Shown: positions 10,504-21,215, numbered from the stretch's first letter. The stretch is 64,000 nucleotides of DNA from Dactylorhiza incarnata (GCA_033032865.1 JAWHQI010000004.1:21124001-21188000); one strand, 5' to 3'. The notes: generated by a model from the sequence alone, not told the origin. A program made the numbers and translations.

Positions 10504-13500
10504 GGATCAAAGTTATGGATATTTGAAGTTTAGGTGTCAATTGGAGAAAAATCCCTCATTTCCACTACAATCCACTATCCGTAGACCACTAAATGAACTC
10601 GATCGAGTAAATCCTATTCTCCATAGGATGTGTGGCTCTGAGCTCATTCTGAAAAGGTGTTTTGGGCAAAATCCAGACAACGGGATCAAAGTTATAGCTG
10701 TTTGAAGTTTAGGTGTCAGTAGAAGCTAAATCCCACATTACCACTACAACTCAATGTATATCGACCACTAAATGAACTAGATTGGGTAAAACTTGATGTC
10801 CATTGAATGTAGGGCTCAGATCTCATTTCGAAGAGGTTTTGTGTGCCAAAATCAGACAAGCTAATCAAAAGTTATGGATGTTTCAAGTTTAGGTGTCATT
10901 TGAAGCTAAATTTTGCATTATTAGTGCAACCCGCTATATATCGAAACCTAAATGAACTGCATTGGGTAAAACTTGTGCTTCAATGAATGTTGTGCTCCGA
11001 GCTCATTCCTAAAAGATGTTATGGGGTAAAATCAGACAACCGGATAAAAACTTATTGCTGTATAAAGTTTGAGTATCATTTGTAGCTAAATCTCTCACTT
11101 TCACTACAAACCGCATTTAAAATTCTTTCATTTTGGAAATTTACGTGTCATTTGGAGCTAAATCTCGCATTACCAGTACAACCTACTGTATATCGACCTC
11201 TAAACGAGCTTGAATGTTTTAAAATTGTTCTCCATTGGATTTAGTGCTCCGATCTCATTCCGAAACGGTATTGTGGGCGAAAATCGGACAAACAGATCAA
11301 AAGGTATGGATGTTTGAAGTTTAGGTCTCCTTTCGAGCTAAATACCTTATTACCAACCAACAGTATATTGACCACTAAACAAACTGGAATGGGTAAAACT
11401 TGTTTTCCATTGGATGTAGGGCTCCAAGCTCATTCCAAAAAGGTGTTGTGCGCAAAACTCAGACAACCAGATCAAAAGTTATGGTTGTTACAGTTTATGT
11501 GTCAAGAGGAGCTAAATCCCTCATTACCATTGCAAGCCGCTGTATATTGACCATTAAAATGAGTTGTAATGGTTTAAAATTTTGCTCCATTCGATGTATG
11601 CCTCCGAGCATATTCCGAAAAGGTGTTGTGGGCAAAAATCAAACATACAAATCAAAAGTTATGGCTGTTAGAAGTTTAGGTGTAATTTGGAGCAAAATTT
11701 CGCATTACCGCTATAATCAGCAATATATCGACAACTAAATGAACTGGAGTGGGTAAAACTTGTGCTCTAATGAATGTAATACTCTGAGATCAATACGAAT
11801 AAGTGTTGTGGGGTAAAATAAAACAACCGCATCAAAAGTTGTTGCTGTTTTAAGTTTGAGTGTAATTTATCGCTAAATCTCTCATTTTCACTACAACCTG
11901 CATTAAAAATTCTGCCATTTTGAAGTGTATGTGTCATTTGGAGATAAATCTCATAATACAACCATAACTCACTGTAAATCAACCTCTGAACAAGCTGGAA
12001 TGGCTTTAAATTGTTCTCTACAGGATTTAGGGCTCGGATCTCATTCCGAAAAGGTATTTTGGGCGAAAATCAGACAACCGGAAAGGTGTTGCCTTATTCT
12101 CGAATGGGTAAATCTTATTCTCTGTTGGATGGAGAATACGAGCTCTTTCCGAAAAAGTGTTGTTGGCAAAAATCGAACAATCAGATCAAAAGTTATGGCT
12201 GCTTGAAGTTTATGTGTAATTTGGAGTTAAATCCCGCATTACCACTGGAACCCACTGTATATCGAACAATTAACAAACTTGAATGGTTATATCCTACTCT
12301 CCATTGGATGTAGGGCTATGAACTCATTCTAAAAAGGTATTATGGGCAAAAATTGGGCAATTGGATCAAGAGTTGTTTGTTTGAAGTTTATGTGTCATTT
12401 GGAGCTAAATCCCACATTATCACTGCATCCCACTGTAGATCACCACTAAACAAACTGGAATGGGTAAAACTTGTTGTCCATTGTATATAGGGCTCTGATC
12501 TCATTCCGAAAAGGTGTTGTTTGCAAAAATCAGACAACCGGATCAAAGTTATGGATATTTGAAGTTTAGGTGTCAATTGGAGGAAAATCCCTCATTTCCA
12601 CTGCAATCCACTATCCGTCAACCACTAGATGAACTCGATCGAGTAAATCCTATTCTCCATAGGATGTGTGGCTCTGAGCTCATTCTGAAAAGGTGTTTTG
12701 GGCAAAATCCAGACAACGGGATCAAAGTTATAGCTGTTTGAAGTTTAGGTGTCAGTAGGAGCTAAATCCCACATTACCACTGCAACTCAATGTATATCGA
12801 CCACTAAATGAAGTAGATTGGGTAAAACCTGATGTCCATTGAATGTAGGGCTCAGGTCTCATTTCGAAGAGGTTTTGTGTGCCAAAATCAGACAACCTAA
12901 TCAAAAGTTATGGTTGTTTCAAGTTTAGGTGTCATTTGAAGCTAAATTTTGCATTACCAGTGCAACCCGCTATATATCGAAACCTAAATGAACTTCAATG
13001 GGTAAAACTTGTGCTTCAATGAATGTAGTGCTCCGAGCTCATTCCTAAAAGATGTTATGGGGGTAAAATCAGACACCCGGATAAAAACTTATTGCTGTAT
13101 AATGTTTGAGTATCATTTGTAGCTAAATCTCTCACTTTCACTACAAACCGCATTTAAAACTCTTTCATTTTGGAAATTTACGTGTCATTTGGAGTTAAAT
13201 CTCGCATTACCAGTACAACCCACTGTATATCGACCTCTAAATGAGCTTGAATGTTTTAAAATTGTTCTCCATTGGATTTAGGGCTCCGATCTCATTCCGA
13301 AACGGTATTGTGGGCGAAAATCGGACAACCGGATCAAAAGTTATGGATGTTTGAAGTTTAGGTCTCCTTTCGAGCTAAATACCTTATTACCAACCAACTG
13401 TATATTGACCACTAAACAAACTGGAATGGGTAAAACTTGTTTTCCATTGGATGTAGGGCTCCAAGCTGCTTCCAAAAAGGTGTTGTGCGCAAAACTCAGA

Positions 13501-13906
13501 CAACCAGATCAAAAGTTATGGTTGTCACAGTTTATGTGTCAAGAGGAGCTAAATCCCTCATTACCATTGCAAGCCGCTGTATATTGACAATTAAAATGAG
13601 TTGTAATGGTTTAAAATTGTGCTCCATTGGATGTATGCCTCCGAGCATATTCCGAAAAGGTGTTGTGGGCAAAAATCAAACATACAAATCAAAAGTTATG
13701 GCTGTTAGAAGTTTAGGTGTAATTTGGAGCTAAATTTCGCATTACCGCTACAACCAGCAATATATCGACAACTAAATGAACTGGAGTGGATAAAACTTGT
13801 GCTCTAATGAATGTAGTGCTCTGAGCTCATTATGAAAAGGTGTTGTGGGGTAAAATAAAACAACCGCATCAAAAGTTGTTGCTGTTTTAAGTTTGAGTGT
13901 AATTTA

Positions 13907-13911
13907 TCTCT
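13907..13911. repeat. Target-site duplication of element A, left copy (TCTCT)
   Basis: TCTCT directly before the LTR end TGTTCGATT; its partner is 27618-27622 after the other LTR. Joining the flanks at one copy restores the satellite phrase GTAATTTATC-CTAAATCTCTC with one substitution. Confidence 0.88.
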
Positions 13912-14740
13912 TGTTCGATTAAAAAGTGCGCTTCCGAAGGAAATCGAAGGTTGCGGATTATCGGTTACTATTTGGTTAGAGAATTCAGACCGCTAGCAGC
14001 GATCGAGGCCAGACTTTGCCCGTCGTGGCAAATGCCACTCCTGCGACGGGCTTTCCTTTGATTGAAGAGAAGTGATTACAGTGGGTTACAAGTGAGCCGG
14101 CCGGCTAGACTGGTGGCAAGACCGGAAACTCGAGGCGGCAGCTCCAGCAAGCGAGCTTTTGGATTCGAGTGTGCGTGTCTTATCAACAGTGCTGCCCCCT
14201 ATTTATAGGCTTGGGGGCCTACCCGAATGGGCAGGGATAGAATAACCACCTGCCCGGGTACAGGAGAAACGGGCAGGCAGTGACGGGATGCATAAAGAAG
14301 AAAAGATGGAATCCGCGCGGCCTGGCGGCTTGCCCTTCCGACCCGTTTGACCTGAGGCTGATGATGTCGTGGCTAAGTCAATGATGTAGAACGAGCGGCG
14401 TCCGGCTTGAGACCGCGATCTGCCCTTTGGACGTGACTTTGGCTGATCTTCACGATACAACCCGGGTGGTCTCCGATCTGAGACCGCGGCTTGCTTTCCG
14501 GGCTTGAACCTTGAGTCTCTATGCACAACCCGGTCGGTCTCCTCCTTGAGATCACGGATAGCCTTCTTGTCTTGTCTTTTGATGATCTTCAATCTTGGGA
14601 GCGGTCTGAAATGTCATCAGATCGCCTGGCCTGGTTTGCCCTGAACTGAGAGCCACTGATCCTGGAACCCAGCGGCCTGACCTAGCAGTTCGCCCGGTCC
14701 GACAATGATCCAATCCAAGAAGCGGTTTTTCGGGTAAACA
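13912..14740 (-). repeat. A 3' LTR (829 bp)
   Basis: Begins TGTTTACCC (minus strand, 14740) and ends CGAACA (13912). It holds TATAAATA (plus 14200-14207), GC inverted repeats upstream of it and two copies of the 70-bp unit. Next to it at 14741 lies the A/G-poor stretch TAATCCCCGCATATTTTC, whose complement (GCGGGGATTA) sits where the polypurine tract should be. The minus-strand reading frames here are shadows. Confidence 0.95.
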
Positions 14741-14928
14741 TAATCCCCGCATATTTTCAAATCCCAAGGGAATTTCGAAGATATTAGCTTTAGCCGGGAG
14801 ACCGCTTCCGACTTGCCCTGAATTCTATAAGAGAGCCAGAGAACTCATTCTGCAGAGTTTTTTCTGAAATCACGGGATATTACTCACCATTTGCGGTTAG
14901 AGCTTTTAAGACCGGTAATTCTTCAACG
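14741..14928 (+). promoter_or_regulatory. Promoter and 5' leader of antisense gene 1 in A (TATA at 14826-14833)
   Basis: TATAAGAG lies about 100 bp before the ATG of antisense gene 1. The same stretch is kept in B (CTCTTATA at 58507-58514). It is in the internal sequence next to the 3' LTR, so transcription would run inward, opposite to gag-pol. The TATA call rests on sequence and position only. Confidence 0.55.
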
Positions 14929-17118
14929 ATGGACTTCCTAGACACCATGTTAGACCGCGTGGTCCCTGCCGGCGATCAGAAGAAGGAGGAAGGCAAGAGT
15001 CGCGAATCAACGGAGAAGTCGAGGAAGGACAAGGAAAAGCAGAACCGGAAAGACCGAAAAAAGAGAGAGAGGTCTGAGAAAACCGCGGCAGATCGTTCCA
15101 AGGCCGATGTGGACTCAGCAATCCCCAAGACTCCTGCAGAGCCCGCAGCGGAGAGTTCGGGGAATTCTCCCAGCGACTCGCTGATTCCTCTCAGAGACCT
15201 CGGCCAATAGGCCGTCAGCCCGCTGAACAAAGGGGAGGCCGCCCCTTCTAGAAAAGTTGGCTCTGGCAGCCCTTTAAAGAAAGTCGGCGGGTCCGACTCT
15301 TTTGGCATGTTAATCACCCCATCCGGGAATCCTCATTTGTTAGTCAAGGATTTGGGGGAGGAGGCGGTTAGCTCTCAGAGGCCGGGCGACCTGAGTACCC
15401 CTTTATCCGTGGACGATTATCCCAGCCCCTCCAAAGAAGTCAGTCCAGCTTTGGGTAAGAAAGAGAAGAAGAGAAAGAAGACCGGGTCAGTGACCGACCG
15501 AATAACCAAGAAGGTTAAGAGGCTGGCCTCCAAGGAAAGGGCGGCTTTTAAGAAACTGGCCGAGTCTCGCCTCCAGACCAACCCGCGACTAAAGTAGGAG
15601 CTTGGCTTAACGACTCCCTCACCTACTAAGGTAAATGATTCGCCGACTACCCCTGATACGAAAATGGGCGACCTGATTCCGGACTCGGCGAGTAGTTTAT
15701 CATTTAATGGGATCTTTCAGGATATGGATGAGCTGATGAGGCGAGATAAGCTTCTTGACAGCCCGATGGCTTCAAAGCGAACTGCCCCTACTTCAGATAC
15801 CACAGCCCGGCCTGAGGAGACCGCTCAGAAGGAGGCTGAAGATCAAGAAGCTGCTACCCAGGCCGCCCTGGAGGTCGAGGAGCGGGAGGCTGCTACCTGG
15901 GATGCCTTGGAGGTTGAGCATAAAGCGGAGGAACTCGAGGAAATGCTGAAGGCGCGGGAGGAGGTTCCCCCGGTGATGACAGTGAAGGAGATAATGACGG
16001 TGAAGAAGGAGGGGGAGAAACGGGCTTTAAACAAGCCGCTGCGGCCTGATCCTTTTGCGCCAGGTAAGCGCTCTGCGGATTATAAAGCTGTCCGTTTCTT
16101 CATTCCGCGGCCTCGTCAAAATCAATTACTGAACCCGCCGCCGAGCTTTTTCCCCTTAGCGGCCTGGTCCTCTTCCGCTAGGCAGAGTAAGGAGAGACTC
16201 TGGCGTGAGCAACAATGGAGGATGGACCCAGAACGGTCTAAGCGGCCTGTGCGCCCAGGCACTGATCTTATATTTATGCCCACTTTTATACATATATAGC
16301 ACTGCATGCATTTACTTTTCATAACCTCGCGACTTCTTGCAGACAGCGAGGATCAAATTGTGAAGCCGGGCGACCTTATGTCCAGCCTGCCTCCATTGGT
16401 TCCCCTGGTATCGACCTGTGCGACGACTTCGCAAGAAGGGCCGCAACTATTCGAGCATCTCGAGGAAGATCTAGCAAATCTGAGGGCTCGTTTGAAGGAG
16501 GTGGAAGACCGGGAGGCCGCCACTCGGACCGCTCTGGAGGCCGAGCGAATGGCAAGGAAGAAGGCTGAAGAGGCGCTGAAGGCGCAGATGGAGATCGACA
16601 GGAGATTCAGGACCGAGAGGGAGAAGAGCCTAGAGATTCAGCTTGAGGCCGCGCGATCTGCAGCGGAGGCTGCGCGAGCTGCAGTGGAGGCCGAGAAGAA
16701 AGCTAAGGTGGCGCAAGTCGCTACTCTGACCGCCCAGCTCGAGAAGGAGAAGAGAGCGTCTGCCAAGTCCGAGGATGACTCGAGATATTATCAGGATAAA
16801 TTCCTGCGGTTAACTAGGGAAGTCGCTTTGGGCCAGCGAAGTATGAATGATGGGATGCAGGTAGCTAGCCGCCCAACTGTTGGGGCGGGCTCAAATCCTC
16901 CCCCGGTTCGAGCGGCTGATCCAATGATTGATGAGGCCATCGCAACCCCCCGTATGATCGCCGCTACGCGGATTGAAAGGGATGCCGGGCGGCTTCATAG
17001 AACAATCAACCACATCCATTATCATACCAGCCAGATTTACTCCCTTCTGAAAACCACCAGCGAGCAGGTCGCGCAACTGCATAGAGAGGATGTCTCCCCA
17101 GAACACCGCCAGCCGTGA
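14929..17118 (+). pseudogene. Antisense gene 1 of A: Lys-rich/coiled-coil protein of unknown function, two exons
   Basis: Plus-strand gene opposite to gag-pol. Exons 14929-16063 and 16343-17118 join in frame (CCA-G / AC-AGC gives Pro-Asp) for 1,911 nt, 636 codons plus stop; the B copy has exactly the same exon lengths. The start MDFLDTMLDRVV is shared with B. Residues about 17-60 are very basic (KSRKDKEKQNRKDRKKRER) and a second basic patch lies near 185-200 (KKEKKRKKTG). Two acidic/Ala coiled-coil stretches follow (about 265-340 and 410-520, with LEEDLANLRARLKEVE). A-specific stops occur at 15208-15210 (Gln codon in B) and 15595-15597 (Glu codon in B), so this copy is dead. I recognise no enzyme domain. 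Extra antisense frames between pol and the 3' LTR are known in Tat elements. Confidence 0.75.
16064..16342 (+). other. Putative intron of antisense gene 1 in A (279 bp)
   Basis: Donor CAG/GTAAGC at 16064 and acceptor CTTCTTGCAG at 16342. Splicing keeps the frame. B has the same sites (57276 to 56999, 278 bp). Reading through instead leads to an early stop at about 16297. Confidence 0.72.
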
Positions 17119-17489
17119 ACGGCTTTTTAGAACAATTTTGTATTATGAATGCGGCTTGTTGATTTCGGCCTCTATTTAGACAATGCTTCTTTTTTACTTT
17201 GTCTTTTATTTGAATAACCCGTGCGGGTTCTTGTTTAGCCGCTGTGTTTGTGTTCTGTTTAGATCTTCTGTGTTTTATCCGAACTAATTATAGGTCGCGC
17301 GATCTGTGATGTATGCTTGCTCCTGATTTCTTGAATGTCTTTGGTTCTTTTTTGTTTTTCTGATAAATCTGACCATGCAGGCTGTTTGACCGCGCAGTTA
17401 GAATGTATAGCCGCGATATATTTTTACTATTTGCAGATCGTAAAAATCTATAAGTAGGGACTTTTTCGAAGTCATTTTCATGATTTCAA
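17119..17489 (+). promoter_or_regulatory. Spacer with TATA box for antisense gene 2 in A (TATA at 17449-17457)
   Basis: 371 bp without a reading frame of note, T-rich, with several Pol II-like T runs. TATAAGTAG lies 41 bp before the ATG of antisense gene 2, and is conserved in B (CTACTTATA at 55885-55893). It probably holds the end of gene 1 and the promoter of gene 2. No AATAAA was seen after gene 1. Confidence 0.5.
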
Positions 17490-18204
17490 ATGGTGCGATC
17501 TAAGAACAAGTCGCAGCGGCCTGTTAAGGTTAAAGCCGTCCGAGCAGATGCGGCCTTGGCTTTCCACTCGGCGGACCATCCAGAGTGCCGTCTCACCCAG
17601 AGCGAACTAGATGAATTCGTTGCAAAACACATGGCAGGGAGTAATCTGCTCGCGCGGCTTCCTTTGCGCGATGAGCGGATTAACTCTTCCAATCCGCACC
17701 AGATAGCCGTTCCGGTCGACCACTTTGAATATGGCTTCAAATTTCCGTTGCCACTTGAAGTCATAGCCATTTTCGACCATTACGGGGTTGTATCCGGCCA
17801 GCTTCCACCGAACTCCTTCGCCTCCATATACAGTTTTATTTCATACCTGCGGTTCGAGCGAACCAAATTTTCCCTTGATCTGTTCAGAAAATTTTTCTCG
17901 GTGCGGGCTGTCTCCGACGCGGGGACTTAAACTTTCAGGGGGCACCTCTACTTCCGCTGCCACGGACTGAAGATCGTTAACTTGGCAAACAAGGTCTCGG
18001 ACTGGTCGGAGCAGTTCGTAATGCTCGAAGGCAACTTCGGACTGTTGCAAACCAACCCGCAAGTTCGGGGGGAAGAGGCTTTCCAAATCCCCCAGGTCGG
18101 AAGGATCGAGATGGATACCTTCACAATTCTTGAGAACGAGCGGTTGGACATCAATCACTACATCCCGCTGTTCTCAGAGCTAGAGAACGTCCTCCCCGAG
18201 CATA

Positions 18205-18276
18205 GTAAGTTCTTCTAGGCCGCATGTATATGACCGCGCGGACTGTTTTATTTAAATTTTTGACTTCGCCTTGCAG
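18205..18276 (+). other. Intron 1 of antisense gene 2 in A (72 bp)
   Basis: CATA/GTAAGT donor and GCCTTGCAG acceptor; the joined codon ACT keeps the frame into AHIVPANKPV. B has a 72-bp intron with the same sites at 55156-55085. Confidence 0.8.
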
Positions 18277-18788
18277 CTGCCCACATTGTCCCTGCGAACA
18301 AGCCGGTCACTCCGGCCGGCCCGGTTTTGACCCAGAGAGAAAAAAGGCAGCGGCGAAACAGGTCGCCATTATCAGAGGAAGAGGACCTGGCTTCTCCTGA
18401 TGAATACGAACTTCTCCGTTCCTGCGGAAACCCGCTCGACCTGCAGGGCAACCTGACTGTCCTCTGGCATAGGGATGGAAGCCGCATCCGGGTATCCACT
18501 GCACTTCCTCCATGGGGAAGTGAAAAGATTAACCGCCATGCGCTAGCCGCCGGGGCCGCTATGTATGGTCGAAAGACTTTAAAGAAGCTGAAGAAAACTC
18601 CAAAAGAAGAGCTTCCCCGGCTAGCGGCACAAGCTGGTGCATGGGGGTTCGCGGCCAATCACTTCATGGCCTTGTCGTACAGGCGGCTGGTTTCTGTTCA
18701 GAAATATCTGGAAAAGAAGTATGAGGAGCAGGTCGCGGAGAATGTGCGGCTTCAAGAAGAGAATGCGCGGCTTCAAGAAGTCGTGGCG

Positions 18789-18862
18789 GTGAGTTTGACA
18801 AATGATGACGCGGTTTCTTTTGTTCAGCCCGAGCGACCTAATTTATTTTCCCTTTCTTGCAG
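18789..18862 (+). other. Intron 2 of antisense gene 2 in A (74 bp)
   Basis: GGCG/GTGAGT donor and TTTCTTGCAG acceptor; splicing joins VVA to KQYEMTN in frame. B has a 75-bp intron with identical sites at 54572-54498. The short, T-rich composition is normal for plant introns. Confidence 0.8.
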
Positions 18863-19360
18863 AAACAATATGAAATGACCAACCCGGCCTTCCAAGATGA
18901 GGTGTTGCCTCATGTGGCCCAAGGGATCAACAAAGCTTTGGGTCTTATGGAAGACCGGGGCGGTCTGTGCGAAGGATTCGGGGGCACTACTTTCTCCGAC
19001 CTCTTCCCTGCTTTGAAGGTCCAACTTGATGAGATCAGCCGAAGGCAGAAAGGAAAAGCCAAGGTGGGTGAGGAGGCTGAAGCCGATGCGAGCAAGGAGA
19101 TTGTACTTCATCAAGGAGGCGATGGAAGTGGTGGAGCCGCTGAGGAGGTCGACGCGGATGACGATGCCGGCGATGATGTTGATGATGATGAGGACAGCTT
19201 GTCCTCTGGGACAACCGACTCCGCTAGTAAGACCGGGCGGTCTAGTGATAGTGATTCATCGGATTCTTCTACGTCAAGTGAAGGCTATTCGCCCGACGTT
19301 GATGTTGATGGTGTGGATTCGAGTTCCCCTGTCAAGAAGAAGAAGAAGTCGGCTGACTAA

Positions 19361-19834
19361 TGCCTTTGTCTTGATTTTATTTTTGTGTAACCCCCGATTT
19401 CTTTTTGTTAGCCGGGCGGATAGTGTTTTGTTAACACATTTTTGAAGAATGAATAGAAATTTTACCTGTCTAATTGTCCTTCTATTGTTACTTACTTGTG
19501 GCTGATATCTTGTCTCTTCTCTTTTTTTTTTTTACTTTTTGCTCTTTATGATCTAGCCGTGCGGCTATCCTGATCTGAGTATCAGTGATGATTGATGATT
19601 TTGGACGTTCTATATTCATCCTGTGCGATTAGTCATTTAGATCTCCGGATATTCGATATCTGATAGTATGATCCATAATGGATAGACTCGTGCGACTGTA
19701 ATTCAGACCGGGAGGTTTTTATCATTCAGAGATATCTTATCCTTGCTGATATAGATAATGAATAACAACTTTGCGCGGTTTGAATTCAACCCCTGGCGAG
19801 TAATCAACTGTATCTAGAGATAACTTTTGCTAAG
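19361..19834. other. AT-rich spacer downstream of antisense gene 2 in A
   Basis: 474 bp with no gene. It holds T runs (a 12-T tract near 19525), and GACCG/GCGGT fragments shared with the rest of the element. It grades into the minisatellite. The B counterpart is 53521-53996. Confidence 0.7.
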
Positions 19835-20300
19835 AAACGGCTCAACCCGATCGGTTAGAGTATAATCCGGGCGATCATATATTTGGATCTAAAAATATCC
19901 AGCTTAATTAATTATAAAAGATAGATAGTACCCGCCCGGTTAGAATGCAACTCGGGCAATCATATAATTAGCTCTAGAAATATCCAATTTGTAAAAGATG
20001 GATGAACCCGCCTGGTTAGAATCCAACCCGGGCAATATTTTCAGATCCAGAAACATCTAACTCAATAAAAGATGGATAGGTCCGCCCGGTTAGAATACAA
20101 CTCGGGCAATCATATAATTAGCTCCAGAAATACCCAACTTATAAAAGATGGATGAACCCTCCTGGTTAGAATCCAACCCGGGCAATATTTTCAGATCCAG
20201 AAACATCTAACTCAATAAAAGATGGATAAGTCCGCCCGGTTATAATGCAACCCGGGCAACCATATAATTATATCCAAAAATACCAAACTTATATTCAATC
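19835..20300. repeat. 3'-region minisatellite of A (about 75-bp units, 150-bp dimers)
   Basis: Six units of about 75 bp, each with a CCGCCYGGTTAGAATNCAACYCGGGCAA-type core followed by an AT-rich half ending AAAAGATGGATR. Two unit types alternate (one with CATATAATTAGCTC, one with TATTTTCAGATCC), making a 150-bp dimer. It lies between gag-pol and the antisense genes, the part of Tat/Ogre-like elements known for variable tandem repeats. Confidence 0.88.
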
Positions 20301-20453
20301 AGACCGCTCGGTTTGAAAATTCAGATCGTCCGGTCTTAATATCACAACTAGGGTAGACGAACACCTGCACCTGTTTTGATAATATTTTCCTCGAATGTTT
20401 TAGACAAGAAACCATAAGAGGTGAATGCCTTCCTGTAGGAAAAAAGGAATAAT

Positions 20454-20856
20454 CTACAGGCTCAGATGACCAAATGGGCAGGTGGGCCTCGGCGGCGAAC
20501 ATTGCTTTCCTCAAGTGGTCAAAAGAGCTGTAGGAAAAAAAGAAAAAATATGTACAGACTCAGATGACCAAGTGGGCAGGTGGGCCTCGGCGGCGAACAT
20601 TGCTTTCCTCAAGTGGTCATAAGAGCTGTAAGCGACTCATCTGCTCTCTTGCCTAGGGTTACAAGCCAAGTTGATCAATTGGGCAGGTGGGCCTCGGCGG
20701 CGAACATTGCTTTCCTCAGAGAGATCAACTCAGTTGTGGGCCCAACTAGGCTCCGTTTCGAGAGTACCTAAGAGTATTCGATGATCACAGGCTATGATGA
20801 TCAGTTGGGAAGGTGGGCCTCGGCGGCGAACATTGCTTTCCTCAGAAAGATCATCA
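20454..20856. repeat. Array of four hairpins with conserved loop in A
   Basis: Four copies of a conserved loop of about 40 nt (GGGCAGGTGGGCCTCGGCGG, then CGAACATTGCTTTCCTCA), each closed by a different perfect stem. Copy 1: TGACCA/TGGTCA with outer CTACAG/CTGTAG and CTC/GAG (20454-20533). Copy 2: TGACCA/TGGTCA with TACAG/CTGTA (20553-20630). Copy 3: GTTGATC/GATCAAC with CCTAG/CTAGG (20652-20750). Copy 4: TGATGATC/GATCATCA (20795-20856). The B counterpart keeps all four. It would be part of the 3' untranslated region of the genomic RNA. Confidence 0.82.
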
Positions 20857-21215
20857 AAGTTGTAACTATATCCCTTTCGGGGCACGATAGAGCTGACAAT
20901 CACCTAGACCTCCCTTGATGCAGGGGTGTGTCAGATATCGGCTGGGATCCAAAGTTCTGAAGACCACCGCAGTGTAATTGGCAAGCTACCACTACATGTG
21001 TGTGAAAACTCCCCGCATCACATGGTCTTGGTGGGTTTTGCGCTATGACTACAATCTGAGGGGGTTCGAGCAGAATTTGGCGATATCTCAGAGGTTCAGG
21101 GAGTGAGATACGTGTATATATATATTCATAATGCAGAGCACCATTGGACAAGGAGAAGTGTCAGTATAGGGCTTTTCATTTAATATCAAGAAATGTAAAG
21201 GATGAAAGAGATATT
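20857..21215. other. Spacer after the end of gag-pol in A
   Basis: 359 bp between the hairpins and the pol stop. I see no gene; it includes a (TA)n run near 21112-21124 and GGTGTGTCAGATATCGGC, both conserved in B (52064-52425). It is presumably 3' untranslated sequence. Confidence 0.65.

Larger units (their letters stand above)
5803..13911. repeat. Satellite array segment I (higher-order repeat of about 2,037 bp)
   Basis: Tandem satellite between elements L and A. Using CATTCCGAAAAGGTATTTT of the short block as an anchor, units start at 6038, 8078, 10114 and 12042. Spacings are 2040, 2036 and 1928 bp; the short one is due to a deletion of about 109 bp at 10502. Every block repeats the same frame: a GTAAAACTTGT box, CTCATTCCGAAAAGGT, a CAGACAACCGGATCAAAAG box, GTTTAGGTGTCATTTGG and CACTGTATATCGACC. 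AT content is high and methylation-type substitutions are common. Plus-strand reading frames of 60-112 aa recur once per unit and I do not regard them as genes. Confidence 0.96.
17490..19360 (+). pseudogene. Antisense gene 2 of A: gypsy-type 'Transposase_28'-like protein, three exons
   Basis: Starts MVRSKNKSQRPVK. Exons 17490-18204, 18277-18788 and 18863-19360 total 1,725 nt (574 codons plus stop) with all junctions in frame. Residues about 70-120 (DHFEYGFKFPLPLEV, FDHYGVV, QLPPNSFASIYSFISYLRF) look like the plant 'putative gypsy type transposon' domain (Pfam PF04195 as I recall). Exon 2 carries a basic helix (KTLKKLKKTPKEELPR) and a coiled coil (EEQVAENVRLQEENARLQE). Exon 3 ends in an acidic/Ser run (DADDDAGDD, SDSDSSDSSTSSEG) and a Lys tail. 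A TAA at 17928-17930 breaks this copy; the frame is otherwise open. It is called a transposase only by database name; no catalytic triad is visible. Confidence 0.8.

Noticed and set aside
5976..13733. Dozens of plus-strand reading frames of 60-112 aa in the satellite (for example the recurring SYSLLDGEYELFPKKCCWQ frame)
   Set aside because: They repeat once per unit, overlap in two frames, have no start context or domain, and stop at block borders. They follow from a repeat that lacks stops in one frame.
14203..14592. 129-aa minus-strand frame in the A LTR, and its 27080-27469 partner
   Set aside because: It lies entirely within the LTR, crosses the TATA box and is disrupted in B, L and D.
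15733..15750. Hammerhead-like CTGATGAGGCGAGATAAG in antisense gene 1
   Set aside because: The GAAA/GAAAC part of the core is missing and no flanking helices are evident; it is coding sequence.
18327..18878. Independent genes starting with TTG at 18327 and 18857
   Set aside because: TTG is not a normal plant start; these frames begin at splice acceptors and join upstream exons in frame.
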